Source: Streptomyces sp. NBC_00569 (GTDB lineage: Bacteria > Actinomycetota > Actinomycetes > Streptomycetales > Streptomycetaceae). Taken from it: a stretch of 64,000 bases of DNA. The stretch covers positions 7,557,001-7,621,000 of the forward strand of contig NZ_CP107783.1 in the NCBI RefSeq assembly GCF_036345255.1, read 5' to 3'. The position numbers and the translations under genes are program-made. The notes under the pieces were generated by a model. That model saw only the letters and a program-made list of their open reading frames with translations, ran no database searches and was not told where the DNA came from. Below are positions 18,070 through 26,215 of this stretch, in pieces; position 1 is the stretch's first letter, and the number at the start of each line of letters is the position of its first letter.

Positions 18070-18191
18070 GAGTGGGACTCCTCAACGGCGGTTCAGGGGT
18101 GGGGGGACGGGCCGCGGCGACGGCCCCGGCGGTGAGAAAGCTAGCCCCTGAAATCCGCGGAATCGCCTGATGAGGGCGGGCGATGGCGATC

Positions 18192-18341
18192 TTTATGGTG
18201 CGTTTAAGGGAGGGCTAATCGGGGGCTGAGGGTGGGCGCTCAAGGTGGGCTCGCTGACCTGCATGAAACGCCTAAAGCAGTCCGTGACAGTCCACTGGCG
18301 TCCAGTACGTGACGCGTCGTTTGGCTCCCCGTTTGGCTCCC
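18192..18341. repeat. Left copy of island-flanking direct repeat
   Basis: Bases 18192-18241 match 27011-27060 at 48 of 50 positions, and 18281-18305 match 27100-27124 at 23 of 25. The offset is the same, 8,819 bp. Tandem GGCTCCCC motifs end both copies. It marks the left edge of the low-GC island; an attachment-site or arm-site role is inferred. Confidence 0.75.
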
Positions 18342-18375
18342 CGGGAGCGCCCGCCATGTATGCGGGACCTCGGGT

Positions 18376-18631
18376 GTCCTCGACGAGGGCGCGCCCGTTG
18401 CTGCCGCCTTCGTCCGCGCCGGCTGGTCGTCACGCTCGTCGTCCTGGCACGGCTACGAGGTGGAGACCAGCTGGGGGCAAAACGAGCTGGACCCGATCGA
18501 GGAGCGAAAGGGGCCTGCTCAACGGAGCCATCGACCCGCAGCTCGCCAGCCTGCTCAGCCGCTTCGGCCGGCGGTTCACCCTGGAATTGCGCGACGACGC
18601 CGGCGCCTTGTTGCGAGAGATACGGGCCTGA
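18376..18631 (+). pseudogene. Frameshifted remnant of a small conserved protein
   Basis: One frame reads VLDEGAPVAAAFVRAGWSS then WHGYEVETSWGQNELDPIE. After a slip near 18507-18516 (AAAGGGGCC run) the sense continues in another frame as GLLNGAIDPQLASLLSRFG, ending TLELRDDAGALLREIRA and a stop at 18631. Together they look like one small cytoplasmic protein of a Streptomyces family without known function. No start codon is left in frame, so it is most likely dead, within the degraded left end of the island. Confidence 0.6.
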
Positions 18632-18793
18632 GCCCCAACGAGTGAGCGTGGCCCCTGGATCCGTGAGGGCCTTCGCCGCTTGTGCGGGCTGACCTGGGGC
18701 GATGCCACCAAGATCCTGTCCACGAATAGTCCACAGAGACTGACATGGAGCCGCTCAGCGCGGCATACGGCTGCACATGTCCCCAGATACACG

Positions 18794-18834
18794 AAGACCC
18801 CGTCTTCAGCGAAAGCGCTGATGGCGGGGTCTTT
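18794..18834. terminator. Strong hairpin beside tRNA fragment
   Basis: AAGACCCCG and CGGGGTCTT form a 9-bp outer stem; CAGCG-AAAG-CGCTG forms an inner one. T or A runs flank both ends. It lies just past the 3' end of the minus-strand tRNA fragment, as a tRNA terminator would. Confidence 0.75.
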
Positions 18835-18850
18835 GGGCACCTGATAGAAG

Positions 18851-18896
18851 GTGCCCCGGCAGGATTCGAACCTGCGCAGACGGCTCCGGAAGCCAC
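18851..18896 (-). other. 3' fragment of a class II tRNA
   Basis: Read on the minus strand, GGCT-TCCGG-AGCC forms a long variable arm, GCAGG-TTCGAAT-CCTGC a perfect T arm, and CGGGGCAC the 3' acceptor side. No matching TGCCCCG 5' acceptor strand or D arm occurs within 110 bases upstream, so the tRNA (Leu, Ser or Tyr class) is incomplete. Integrating elements commonly carry or leave such 3' tRNA ends. Confidence 0.6.
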
Positions 18897-18994
18897 GACT
18901 AAACGGGCGGGAAGTACCCCCTTGACCTGCACTGATGGCGCCGCGCGATCCGCAACGAGGGGAACTCACTTCGCTGCTGTACGGCTCAACACAG

Positions 18995-19023
18995 GAGGCC
19001 CCGGACTCATAGTCCAGGGCCTC
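18995..19023 (-). terminator. Terminator of the caspase-ATPase gene
   Basis: A 12-bp hairpin (GAGGCCCTGGAC / GTCCGGGGCCTC on the minus strand, one G-U pair) with a 5-base loop, 90 bp past the stop at 19112. The same pair is a C-A mismatch on the plus strand, supporting minus-strand use. Confidence 0.75.
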
Positions 19024-19111
19024 TCACCTGAGTGCACTCGGCTGAATTCGAACCCCCGGTCCGCATCCGGACAGACCGTCAAAGTAGAGCGAAATTTGCC
19101 CGAGTGTGGCA

Positions 19112-20638
19112 CTAGTCGGCGGCGTAGATCACGTCATCGGTCAGGGCGAACCCAAAATCACGAAAGCGATGGACTACTTCCGACAGCGGGCGTCCGCTGA
19201 GGACGGCGCCCTGGAAGACGCGGCTCAGCCCGACCGGCGCGTTCTTGTCCAGCCATTCATACTCTCCTCTGCGGTCGCGGTCAGCGAACATCCGGAGATC
19301 CTCGAGCTTGATGTTCTCGAGCTGGACAGGTCCATCCGCCACCTGGAAACCAAGTGCCACGATTCGGGCTGCCACCTCCGCAGGGCGACGCCCCAACTCA
19401 ACGGCAGCACGCAGCACATGGCTCAGTGCCACCGGTGCCGCTTTGTCCAGCCATGGCGCTGCCCGATCTACATCCATGCTGAGGATGGTCGCATCATCCA
19501 CTTCGACCGACTCGGGCAGTGTCGTCCCCTCTGTAAGACGCAGCCCGAGATCCATGAGTCTGTCCGCCACCTCTGCGGGACGACGCTTCGTGCGCTCGGC
19601 CACCGCCAGTACATGCCCCAACGGAACTGGGTCAGCCGCATCTAGCCACGGCGTAAGCCGGTCCTGCTCTTTGCTGAGGATGAAGAGATCATCGAACTCG
19701 ATGACTTCAGGCAACACAGTGCCCTCTGGAAGGCGCAGCCCGAGTTCCGTGAGTCTGTCCGCCACCTCTGCGGGACGACGCTTCGTGCGCTCGGCCACCG
19801 CCAGCACATGCCCCAGCGGAACCGGCTCCGAGAAATTCAACCATTCCGGCGTTCGATCGATGCCCGCGTTGAGCAAGGTGAGATCTCCGGGGTCCACGGC
19901 GGAGGGGAGCTCGGCCGCCTCGTGCAGACGTAGGCCGAGCTGCACCAGCCTGGCCGCCACCTCTTCAGGAGACCGCCCCACGGCGTGGGCGGCTACGAGC
20001 ACGTGCGCTGGTGGCACAGACCTCGTGACGTCCCACCACAGCATGGGCTGCTTGACCCTATGACGCAGGATGATCAGGTCGTCAGGGTTCACAACCGCGG
20101 GCTGCACGGCTCCGCCCTGCAGTCTCAGCCCGAGCTCCGTGAGCCGAGCCACTACCTCCGCAGGACGACGCTTCGTCCGCTGAGCCACCGCCAGCACGTG
20201 TCCTAGAGGAACAGGCTCAGTCACATCCAGCCACGGCCGCGGGCTCGGACCTCTGAGGCGTCCTCGGCCGAGGAGGTAAGAGTCAGTCGGATCCGTGCTT
20301 TCGGGCAACACCGTTCCCTCGACGAGCCGCAGCCCGAGCTCTGCGAGTCTGGCCGCTACCTCCGCAGGACGACGCTTCGTCCGCTCAGCCGCCATCAGCA
20401 CGTGTCCCAATGAAACCGGGTCAGCCACATCCAGCCACGGTGGCTGCTGATCGAGATCACAGCTGAGAATGAGCAGTTCGTCAGTCGTGACCGTCTCGGG
20501 CAGCACCACACCGTCCTGAAGCCGCAAACCGAGCTCTGTGAGCCTGTCCGCCGCTTCTTGCGGACTGCGCCCCACCATGTATGCGAACTGCAGCACGTGC
20601 CCGAGAGGCACTGGTAGTTCGGGATCGATCAAGCCCAC
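19112..20638 (-). repeat. Eight-unit repeat inside the caspase-ATPase gene
   Basis: Units begin near residues 1081, 1146, 1214, 1279, 1344, 1409, 1474 and 1540, mostly 65 aa (195 bp) apart. Several adjacent units are nearly identical in DNA: compare 19557-19620 with 19752-19815. That implies recent duplication and possible copy-number change by recombination. Confidence 0.85.
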
Positions 20639-23600
20639 CCCGTAGTGCCTTTCCCAGCTAAATTTGCCCCTGAGGTCCTCTTCGGTTGGCGATTCGATGA
20701 GCAGACCGATGTCCGTGGGCCGTGCACGTACCACCGAATCGAGGTCGGTAAGCCCCACCTCGGGAAACGCCCCTGCGGCCACCCACGACTTGACTCGCCA
20801 TGTAAGGACGAGTTCCGGGATGGTCACGGCGGGGCGGTCGAACCAGATATCGCCCTGCATGAGCGTCTTGTCCATCGGGAAGCAACCCGCTGCGGTGATG
20901 TCCAGCTCCTGTCCTCCCGCCACCCAGGGGCTGTATCGGCCGGTTACTGCGGCCTCGGCTATCTCGTCCGCCAGCGCTGGATAGTGGGAGACCAGCTCCG
21001 ATAGCCAGCTGTGGCTGAAGACCTTGGTGTCCTCCCGCAGCAACGTCGGGATCTCCTCGCGCAGCCGTTGCGTGACACGAACTTTGTCGTAGGCCAACGC
21101 GCGTCTGCGGTCGACGGTCAGTTGCGGCACATACTCCCCGGTGAGGTTAACCACGGCTCCATACAGTGGGACGCCGATCCACAGGCCGTCCGCGAGGATG
21201 CCACCACTGCCATTCGTCCACCACACATCGGGGCGGGTCGTGGCATCAACTGTGACGTTGGCGGCGCGCACTGCATTGCTGGCATGCGGGTCTTGTGCGG
21301 CGGCCAATGGGGCCACGGACGACAACACGTCCGGCTTCCACTCGAACCGGGCTTCCAAGTCCTGGGCGGTCACCGAGTACTCGGAGATCCACAGCAACCG
21401 CCGCAACAGATCGGTGCAGGAGGGCAGCTCGGCGGACGGGCGGAGGTACATCCGCACGGTGGTACCTGCCTCATGGCCCCGCCCCAGGTCTCGAATGTAG
21501 AAGAGGGACCCTGGGCCGGCGATGTCCACCCGCAGGCGCCGGCCCGGGTGGCCTTCGCGGTCCAGGCGGCATGTGGTCACCGAGATGTCGTCAGCGATCA
21601 TGAAGTAACTGAGCACACCGATGCCAAAGCGGCTGTTGGCATGGAGCTCAATGCCTACTTCACGCCACTCGGCGTGTTCGTCGAGATACTCGGGCAGGTC
21701 GGCGAATCGCATACCGGCGTGGGAGAAAACTTCGCGGAGCTCGCGTTGCCCCATACCGATGCCATTGTCAGTACATTCGATGTAAGCCCGGCCGTGCTCG
21801 TCTACATCTTGTTTGAATGTGATGCGACCCGACCAGGTAGCGAGTTCGGGGTGCCGTCGCCGTAAGTACTGGGTGCGGGCCCCTCGGTAGCGGCAGGCGT
21901 CCAGGGCGTTCTGGTAGAGCTCTCGGATCGCCAGCGCCGGATCCCCGTACAGCTGCTCGCCCATGAGGAGTTCCTGAATGCGGTCGTCGGCGAGACGGAA
22001 GCGCAGGTCCGTCGACTCATATGCGGGCGTCCCTGCAGCGTCGACTGCTGGCCGCACTTGGTTGGCGGTGGCGTGCGCCGGCAGATCCTGCAACGGCTCC
22101 AGTTGGGGTTCGCTGCTGGCCTGGACGTCGACCGCGCCGAACAGAGAGTCCAGGGCGGCTGCCTGCTGCCGCAGGGCTAGGCCTACCGCCGGGTGGTGGC
22201 AAGCGGCGTTGAGGACGCGGGTACGCCCATGCTGGTCCCAGCGTGCTGTCTGGATGGTTTGGTGGAGCTCCTTCATGTCCACGGAGTAGCTGATGCCGAG
22301 GTGCTCCGCGATGACGTCCGGTAGCAGGACGGGGTCGATTGCCAAGTGGTGGGCTACCGTCAGCAGAGCGACTAGCAGTTGCTCGCGGATGTGCTGTTCG
22401 GCCTCGGCACCGCCTGCCAGCTGGCGTTTGGGGCGGATGGTGGTCGTATCGTAGGAGGTACGCAGCGAGCGCAGCAGCATCGACAGGGTGTTCAGCTCGA
22501 ACAGTTCGGTGACAAGCTTGCGGTCGGCATCGGCCGGGATGTCCTCCAATAGGCTCTCCACGGGGCCGAGCAAGCCGTCCAGGATTTCTTCCTGGAATCC
22601 GCCGGGCTTTCTGGTCAGCCAGCGACGGAATAGCCACCAAGCGATATCGGCCGCACGGTCTCTCCCGCCAGGTGACTGGACCTCGAGTGCGGCACGGCGC
22701 ACCAACCGCTGCTGATTGTTGAGAAACTGCTCGTAGTTCGCGCGGGCTGGGGTTGCACACGGCACGCGGCCGAGGTTTGTGGGCTGGGCCTCTAGCGCCT
22801 GCGCCGCAGCGCGATTCGCGCACGACACGTAGAGGTAGGGAACGGCGACAAGCAGGGCAGCCTCGGCCGGAGAGAGTGCCAGTTTCTCCGGATTGAGGAC
22901 CTTCGACAATAGCCAGCCCACTCCTCCGGTCATCCGCTCAGCGAAGTCGGCCGGCCGCCAGGGGTCCTCGGTTAATCGGGCCTCGTCCCGGAGGGACTGC
23001 GGGGCGATCTGAGCGACAAGGGCCACGGTGGCCGTGCGCATGGCTTCCGTGCTGGGGACGTCGCCGATCTGCTTCCATGCGGGGTGGTTGCGGGCCGCCG
23101 TCACCCAGGCATGCTCACCTCCGGCTCCGTGCGTGGTGCGGTCAGGTCGCTCGAAGACGACAAAATCATCGGTCTCCTTCTCGGTGCGTACCCTGATCTG
23201 CTGACGAAACAGCTTGTGCTCGGCAGTCAGCGCGTCCGTCGCGCTCTGCAATTGCTCCTTGAGGTCGCGCAGCGTGCTCGGGCCCGCCTCGTCTGCCACG
23301 ACGGTGCTGAGAGCACGGGAGAAGATGCTGAAGGTGCTGTTTCCCGCACGGGTGTAGCGGGCGCGCTCTCCTGGAGAACAGGCGTAAACGTGGCAGTAAT
23401 GGCGCTCGCCGACGCGTGTGACCCGCATGTCGGACCAGCCAACGGCGTTGCCAACAGACATCTGCATGAGGTCGATGCCCTCGCGGCAAGCATCCACGAA
23501 CACGACCACGTCACCAGCTTCGCTGCGCTCGACGTAGCTGCTGAAGTCAAGCGAGAGGCACTTGCCGCGGAAATCGTGGGAGGCCGTCCGCGCGCCCTTG

Positions 23601-23878
23601 GGAACTAGGTAGTCCTTGCCGCCGTGGTGGACTCCGTGGCCGCTGAGGTAGAGGAGCAGCGTCTCACCTGGAGAGGCGCCTTGGAAAAAGGCCTCGATGG
23701 CGTAGTCGATGCTCTCCCGGTCTGTCTCGTCGACGTCGTGGATGCGCACGTCATACCCGATGCCGCCCAGCGCCTCCGCCAGCTCCGCCGTATCGTCCGT
23801 GACGAAGGGCAGATCTTCAATGAGGGGGTCGCGGTAGGTCGGTACACTAATCAGCAAGGCGCGGTACGAGCCGTTCAT
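19112..23878 (-). CDS. Caspase / Hsp90-type ATPase / winged-helix repeat protein (predicted conflict system)
   Basis: A giant cytoplasmic protein, 1,588 aa, with no signal or membrane span. Residues 1-245: caspase-like (C14) peptidase with catalytic His81 (LSGHG) and Cys131 (VDACREG). Residues 250-600: helical region. Residues 625-850: GHKL/Hsp90-type ATPase with N-box ELYQNALDA (653-661), DNGIGM (704-709) and FGIGVLSYF (751-759). Residues 1081-1588: eight repeats of about 65 aa, each with GHVLxxAxRTKRRPAEVAxRLxxLGLRL, winged-helix-like. Leu302 and Leu672 are TTA codons. ATPase-gated protease effectors of this design are predicted in immunity or cell death; that role is inference. Confidence 0.85.
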   Translation of the reverse strand: MNGSYRALLISVPTYRDPLIEDLPFVTDDTAELAEALGGIGYDVRIHDVDETDRESIDYAIEAFFQGASPGETLLLYLSGHGVHHGGKDYLVPKGARTASHDFRGKCLSLDFSSYVERSEAGDVVVFVDACREGIDLMQMSVGNAVGWSDMRVTRVGERHYCHVYACSPGERARYTRAGNSTFSIFSRALSTVVADEAGPSTLRDLKEQLQSATDALTAEHKLFRQQIRVRTEKETDDFVVFERPDRTTHGAGGEHAWVTAARNHPAWKQIGDVPSTEAMRTATVALVAQIAPQSLRDEARLTEDPWRPADFAERMTGGVGWLLSKVLNPEKLALSPAEAALLVAVPYLYVSCANRAAAQALEAQPTNLGRVPCATPARANYEQFLNNQQRLVRRAALEVQSPGGRDRAADIAWWLFRRWLTRKPGGFQEEILDGLLGPVESLLEDIPADADRKLVTELFELNTLSMLLRSLRTSYDTTTIRPKRQLAGGAEAEQHIREQLLVALLTVAHHLAIDPVLLPDVIAEHLGISYSVDMKELHQTIQTARWDQHGRTRVLNAACHHPAVGLALRQQAAALDSLFGAVDVQASSEPQLEPLQDLPAHATANQVRPAVDAAGTPAYESTDLRFRLADDRIQELLMGEQLYGDPALAIRELYQNALDACRYRGARTQYLRRRHPELATWSGRITFKQDVDEHGRAYIECTDNGIGMGQRELREVFSHAGMRFADLPEYLDEHAEWREVGIELHANSRFGIGVLSYFMIADDISVTTCRLDREGHPGRRLRVDIAGPGSLFYIRDLGRGHEAGTTVRMYLRPSAELPSCTDLLRRLLWISEYSVTAQDLEARFEWKPDVLSSVAPLAAAQDPHASNAVRAANVTVDATTRPDVWWTNGSGGILADGLWIGVPLYGAVVNLTGEYVPQLTVDRRRALAYDKVRVTQRLREEIPTLLREDTKVFSHSWLSELVSHYPALADEIAEAAVTGRYSPWVAGGQELDITAAGCFPMDKTLMQGDIWFDRPAVTIPELVLTWRVKSWVAAGAFPEVGLTDLDSVVRARPTDIGLLIESPTEEDLRGKFSWERHYGVGLIDPELPVPLGHVLQFAYMVGRSPQEAADRLTELGLRLQDGVVLPETVTTDELLILSCDLDQQPPWLDVADPVSLGHVLMAAERTKRRPAEVAARLAELGLRLVEGTVLPESTDPTDSYLLGRGRLRGPSPRPWLDVTEPVPLGHVLAVAQRTKRRPAEVVARLTELGLRLQGGAVQPAVVNPDDLIILRHRVKQPMLWWDVTRSVPPAHVLVAAHAVGRSPEEVAARLVQLGLRLHEAAELPSAVDPGDLTLLNAGIDRTPEWLNFSEPVPLGHVLAVAERTKRRPAEVADRLTELGLRLPEGTVLPEVIEFDDLFILSKEQDRLTPWLDAADPVPLGHVLAVAERTKRRPAEVADRLMDLGLRLTEGTTLPESVEVDDATILSMDVDRAAPWLDKAAPVALSHVLRAAVELGRRPAEVAARIVALGFQVADGPVQLENIKLEDLRMFADRDRRGEYEWLDKNAPVGLSRVFQGAVLSGRPLSEVVHRFRDFGFALTDDVIYAAD

Positions 23879-23894
23879 CGCGGTCTCCGGCGGT

Positions 23895-24257
23895 TCAGGA
23901 GCCGAAGGTCAGCGTAATCGCTCCCTTGGCTCCCACTTGGGCTGATGTCCCTACAATGGCGATGCCTCCGGTCGCGGTGATCTCGAAGGAAACCTGCGCC
24001 TGCTGCAACGACATTCCGCCGTCGGGCACTCTGAGATCCGCGAGTACCTGCTGCAAGGTGTCCACGGAGCGTTGGAGGTTCTCCCGCAGGACGGCGGTGG
24101 GGATCCGCCGAACCAGGGTGTCCTCGCTCCGACGCCCGAAGATTCCCATGTCCCCTGAGCCGGAAGCCGGTTCGGTGTCGTCGATGGACACCAGCACGTC
24201 AAGCCCCTCTACGATGGCGTCCTGCTCGGCGTATGCGGCCTGACCTGTTTCGAACAT
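23895..24257 (-). CDS. Small companion protein of the caspase-ATPase (Pepco/trypco-like)
   Basis: A 120-aa protein ending 16 bp before the giant gene and surely co-transcribed. The ATG at 24257 has GAGGGA 6 bp upstream; an in-frame ATG at 24290 lacks one. It has an acidic N-terminal half, an amphipathic helix (LRENLQRSVDTLQQVLADL), and a C-terminal beta-rich end (AQVSFEITATGGIAIVGTS, GAKGAITLTF). That ending resembles the small peptidase-co-occurring domains (Pepco, trypco/CU044_2847 type) found beside caspase and trypsin effectors. It may sense a trigger or hold the effector inactive. The family assignment is from memory and pattern only. Confidence 0.7.
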   Translation of the reverse strand: MFETGQAAYAEQDAIVEGLDVLVSIDDTEPASGSGDMGIFGRRSEDTLVRRIPTAVLRENLQRSVDTLQQVLADLRVPDGGMSLQQAQVSFEITATGGIAIVGTSAQVGAKGAITLTFGS

Positions 24258-24442
24258 GACTTCCCTCGCATCAGATGTGGAAATCGACACATCATAGAGG
24301 CATCAGGTACCTGGACGAGGCCCTACTCGCGAATCTTCGTGTAGTTGCCCAGCATCGCATCGAGCCGTGGCGGCCAAGGCAGGCACGAAGTGTGAGCCGA
24401 CCTCGGGGCAGGACAGTACATCTAGGGCGACTGGCCGTTATC

Positions 24443-24487
24443 GCTCACTCGGCTCACTCGGCTCACTCGGCTCACTCGGCTCACTCG
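24443..24487. repeat. Five perfect copies of GCTCACTCG
   Basis: A 9-bp tandem repeat, five exact copies, in the 270-bp non-coding stretch upstream of the conflict genes. A phase-variable promoter spacer is possible but it lies about 185 bp from the nearest start. No palindrome is seen. Confidence 0.9.
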
Positions 24488-24539
24488 GTCCTGGCCCGGC
24501 ACCCCACCAGCGCGCAAGCGCTGACACCTGGAGGCTTAA

Positions 24540-24728
24540 CTATCGGAATCTGTCGGTGCTGACTTGAACCCCCAGCCGTTCGTAATAGGCATGCAGCCCG
24601 GTGTCCGTGCGCCAGGTATCGATACAAGCCCAGTCGCGCCCCTCTAGGGCGGCAACGCGGGATGCCCAGTCGACGATTCGAGCACCGAGCTGTCTGCCGG
24701 CCGCCGACCCCGCCAGGACCTCCGCCGG
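24540..24728 (-). pseudogene. C-terminal fragment of a GNAT acetyltransferase
   Basis: The open frame reads AEVLAGSAAGRQLGARIVDWA, then ALEGRDWACIDTWRTDTGLHAYYERLGVQ and a stop at 24540. These are the acetyl-CoA-binding helix and last strand of a GNAT enzyme (GRQLGARIVDWA; LHAYYERLG). A stop codon at 24729-24731 sits directly before it and no N-terminal half is present, so it is a truncated remnant. Confidence 0.75.
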
Positions 24729-24826
24729 CTACTTACATAGATCGTTAGATACCTAGGAGGTTCCCCATCAACACGACCGGAGACCCTGCACCCCTCCCCC
24801 GTTACGCTGGTACGCACCACCCTAGA

Positions 24827-25633
24827 ATGGAGAGTGCGCCACGGATGGGACCGAAGACAGCCAAGGTCTACGAGACGATTCGCGCTCGACTCGCGTCAGG
24901 CGAGTACGCCCCTGGCGACAAGATGCCCTCAGAGAGAACCCTCTCGGAGGAGCTCGGCATCGGCCGGACGGCGCTTCGGCAAGTCCTCGCCCGACTTCTG
25001 TCAGAAGGGGCCTTGGAGGTTCGAGGTAGAAGTTCGTATCGGGTTCCTGGAGCGGTGAGCGTCAGTACGCCCGAAGGCTTGGAGCCATGGGTCGTTCACG
25101 GTGAACGGGATCTCTATGACAACCGCTGGGTGAAGCTCCAACTTTGGGATGTGGAGCCTCCCGGCGTAGAGCGCTTCGAGCACCACGTGGTGAAGCTCCA
25201 CCACGTAGCCGTCACAGCGGTCTTGGACGATCAAGACCGCGTTTTGATGATGTGGCGGTACCGCTTCGTTCCGAAGCAGTGGGGATGGGAACTCCCGGGC
25301 GGCATCGTGGACGAAGGGGAAGATCCTGCGACCACGGCACTGAGAGAAGTAGTGGAAGAGACGGGGTGGCGCCCGAAGTCCGTGGAGCACGTCGTCACCT
25401 ATCAGCCCATGGTCGGGATGGTCGACTCACCTCACGAGATCTTCGTTGGACGCGGAGCCGAGCGGGTTGGTGAGCCGACCGATCTTGAAGAGGCGGGCCA
25501 CATCGAGTGGGTACCCCTGGCTGACATTCCGGGGCTCATGGCCCGCGGTGAACTGATGGGCTCCGGCACCCTCGTGGCTTTGCTTTACATCCTCGCGAGT
25601 CGCGGCAAGCCAGGAGTTACAGCCGCTCGCTGA
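24827..25633 (+). CDS. GntR-type winged helix fused to a Nudix hydrolase domain
   Basis: A 268-aa fusion. Residues 9-75 are a GntR DNA-binding domain (KVYETIRARLASGEYAPGDK, LSEELGIGRTALRQVLARLLSEG). Residues 90-255 are a Nudix hydrolase with a full Nudix box at 159-181 (G-x5-E-x7-REVVEETGW). ADP-sugar-pyrophosphatase-like features (RYRFVPKQWGWELPGG) suggest a nucleoside-diphosphate-linked substrate or ligand. Enzyme, or regulator sensing a nucleotide, is undecided. ATG at 24827 has no ribosome site; a TAGAAT -10-like box over it suggests the ATG at 24845 may be the true start. Its end overlaps the convergent TPR remnant by 17 bp. Confidence 0.9.
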   Translation: MESAPRMGPKTAKVYETIRARLASGEYAPGDKMPSERTLSEELGIGRTALRQVLARLLSEGALEVRGRSSYRVPGAVSVSTPEGLEPWVVHGERDLYDNRWVKLQLWDVEPPGVERFEHHVVKLHHVAVTAVLDDQDRVLMMWRYRFVPKQWGWELPGGIVDEGEDPATTALREVVEETGWRPKSVEHVVTYQPMVGMVDSPHEIFVGRGAERVGEPTDLEEAGHIEWVPLADIPGLMARGELMGSGTLVALLYILASRGKPGVTAAR

Positions 25634-26215
25634 GGAGGTCGACGCGGCGGCGCTGCCGCACCGAACCGGTGCGGCTCGCCAGCAGTCGTGCCTTCCGCAG
25701 ATGAGTGTTCGCATCCTCGAACTCGGCACGAGACAGATGAGCTTGCGCGAGGTCAGTGTGGAGTCCGGCTTGCGCACGGACAAAAGTCGGGTCCACCACC
25801 TCCAGGGCCCCATACAGGCTGTTCACAGCGTCGGCGTCCCCCAACAGGCCCAAGATGTTGCCTCGCCATCGGGCTAGGTGACCACCGTTCAAGAAGATGC
25901 TCGCCATGTCGGGGTCCCGAGCCTCGGCTCCCGGGGGGATGCTCGCCATAGCCGCATCGAGTGCACGTCGGCAGTCGTCAGGCATGCCAGCATGGGCGCA
26001 CAGCTCCGCCTCAGCGGCATGAAGCCACGCACATAGGCGAGGCGATCCAGCCTGGCCGAGGGTGCGCTGAGCATCGCGGATCAGTTCCAGACCTAGCGCA
26101 GGTCGGCCAGCCTCGCAGAGTACGTACGCCTGCTCTCCCATCGCGTGGGCGAGGTACATCGGAGCCGCCGCGTCATGCGCTGCCCGCTTGGCGAGTTCGT
26201 AGTGCTTCCCAGTAG
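25617..26215 (-). pseudogene. Truncated TPR-containing transcriptional regulator
   Basis: About 200 residues resembling the TPR half of Streptomyces XRE/TPR regulators: HYELAKRAAHDAAAPMYLAHA, AGRPALGLELIRDAQRTLG, ASIFLNGGHLARWRGNILGLLGD, AGLHTDLAQAHLSRAEFEDA and a SVRQRRRVDLL ending. The helix-turn-helix domain is gone: upstream of about 26215 the frame turns into Val/Ala/Pro low complexity caused by unrelated N/G-rich DNA on the other strand. The frame itself stays open, but a functional N-terminus is not visible. Confidence 0.7.

Noticed and set aside
18851..18940. Complete tRNA gene
   Set aside because: No 5' acceptor strand or D arm pairs with the clear 3' half.
19045..19060. Second tRNA end based on GGGGGTTCGAATTC
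   Set aside because: The T-stem does not pair (CCGGG against TCAGC) and no acceptor sequence follows.
24443..24487. Possible CRISPR array
   Set aside because: Contiguous 9-bp units without spacers; no cas genes in the window.
24367..24567. Open frame with GSLGSLGSLG repeats
   Set aside because: It only translates the 9-bp tandem repeat; no ribosome site and no conserved-looking sequence on either side.
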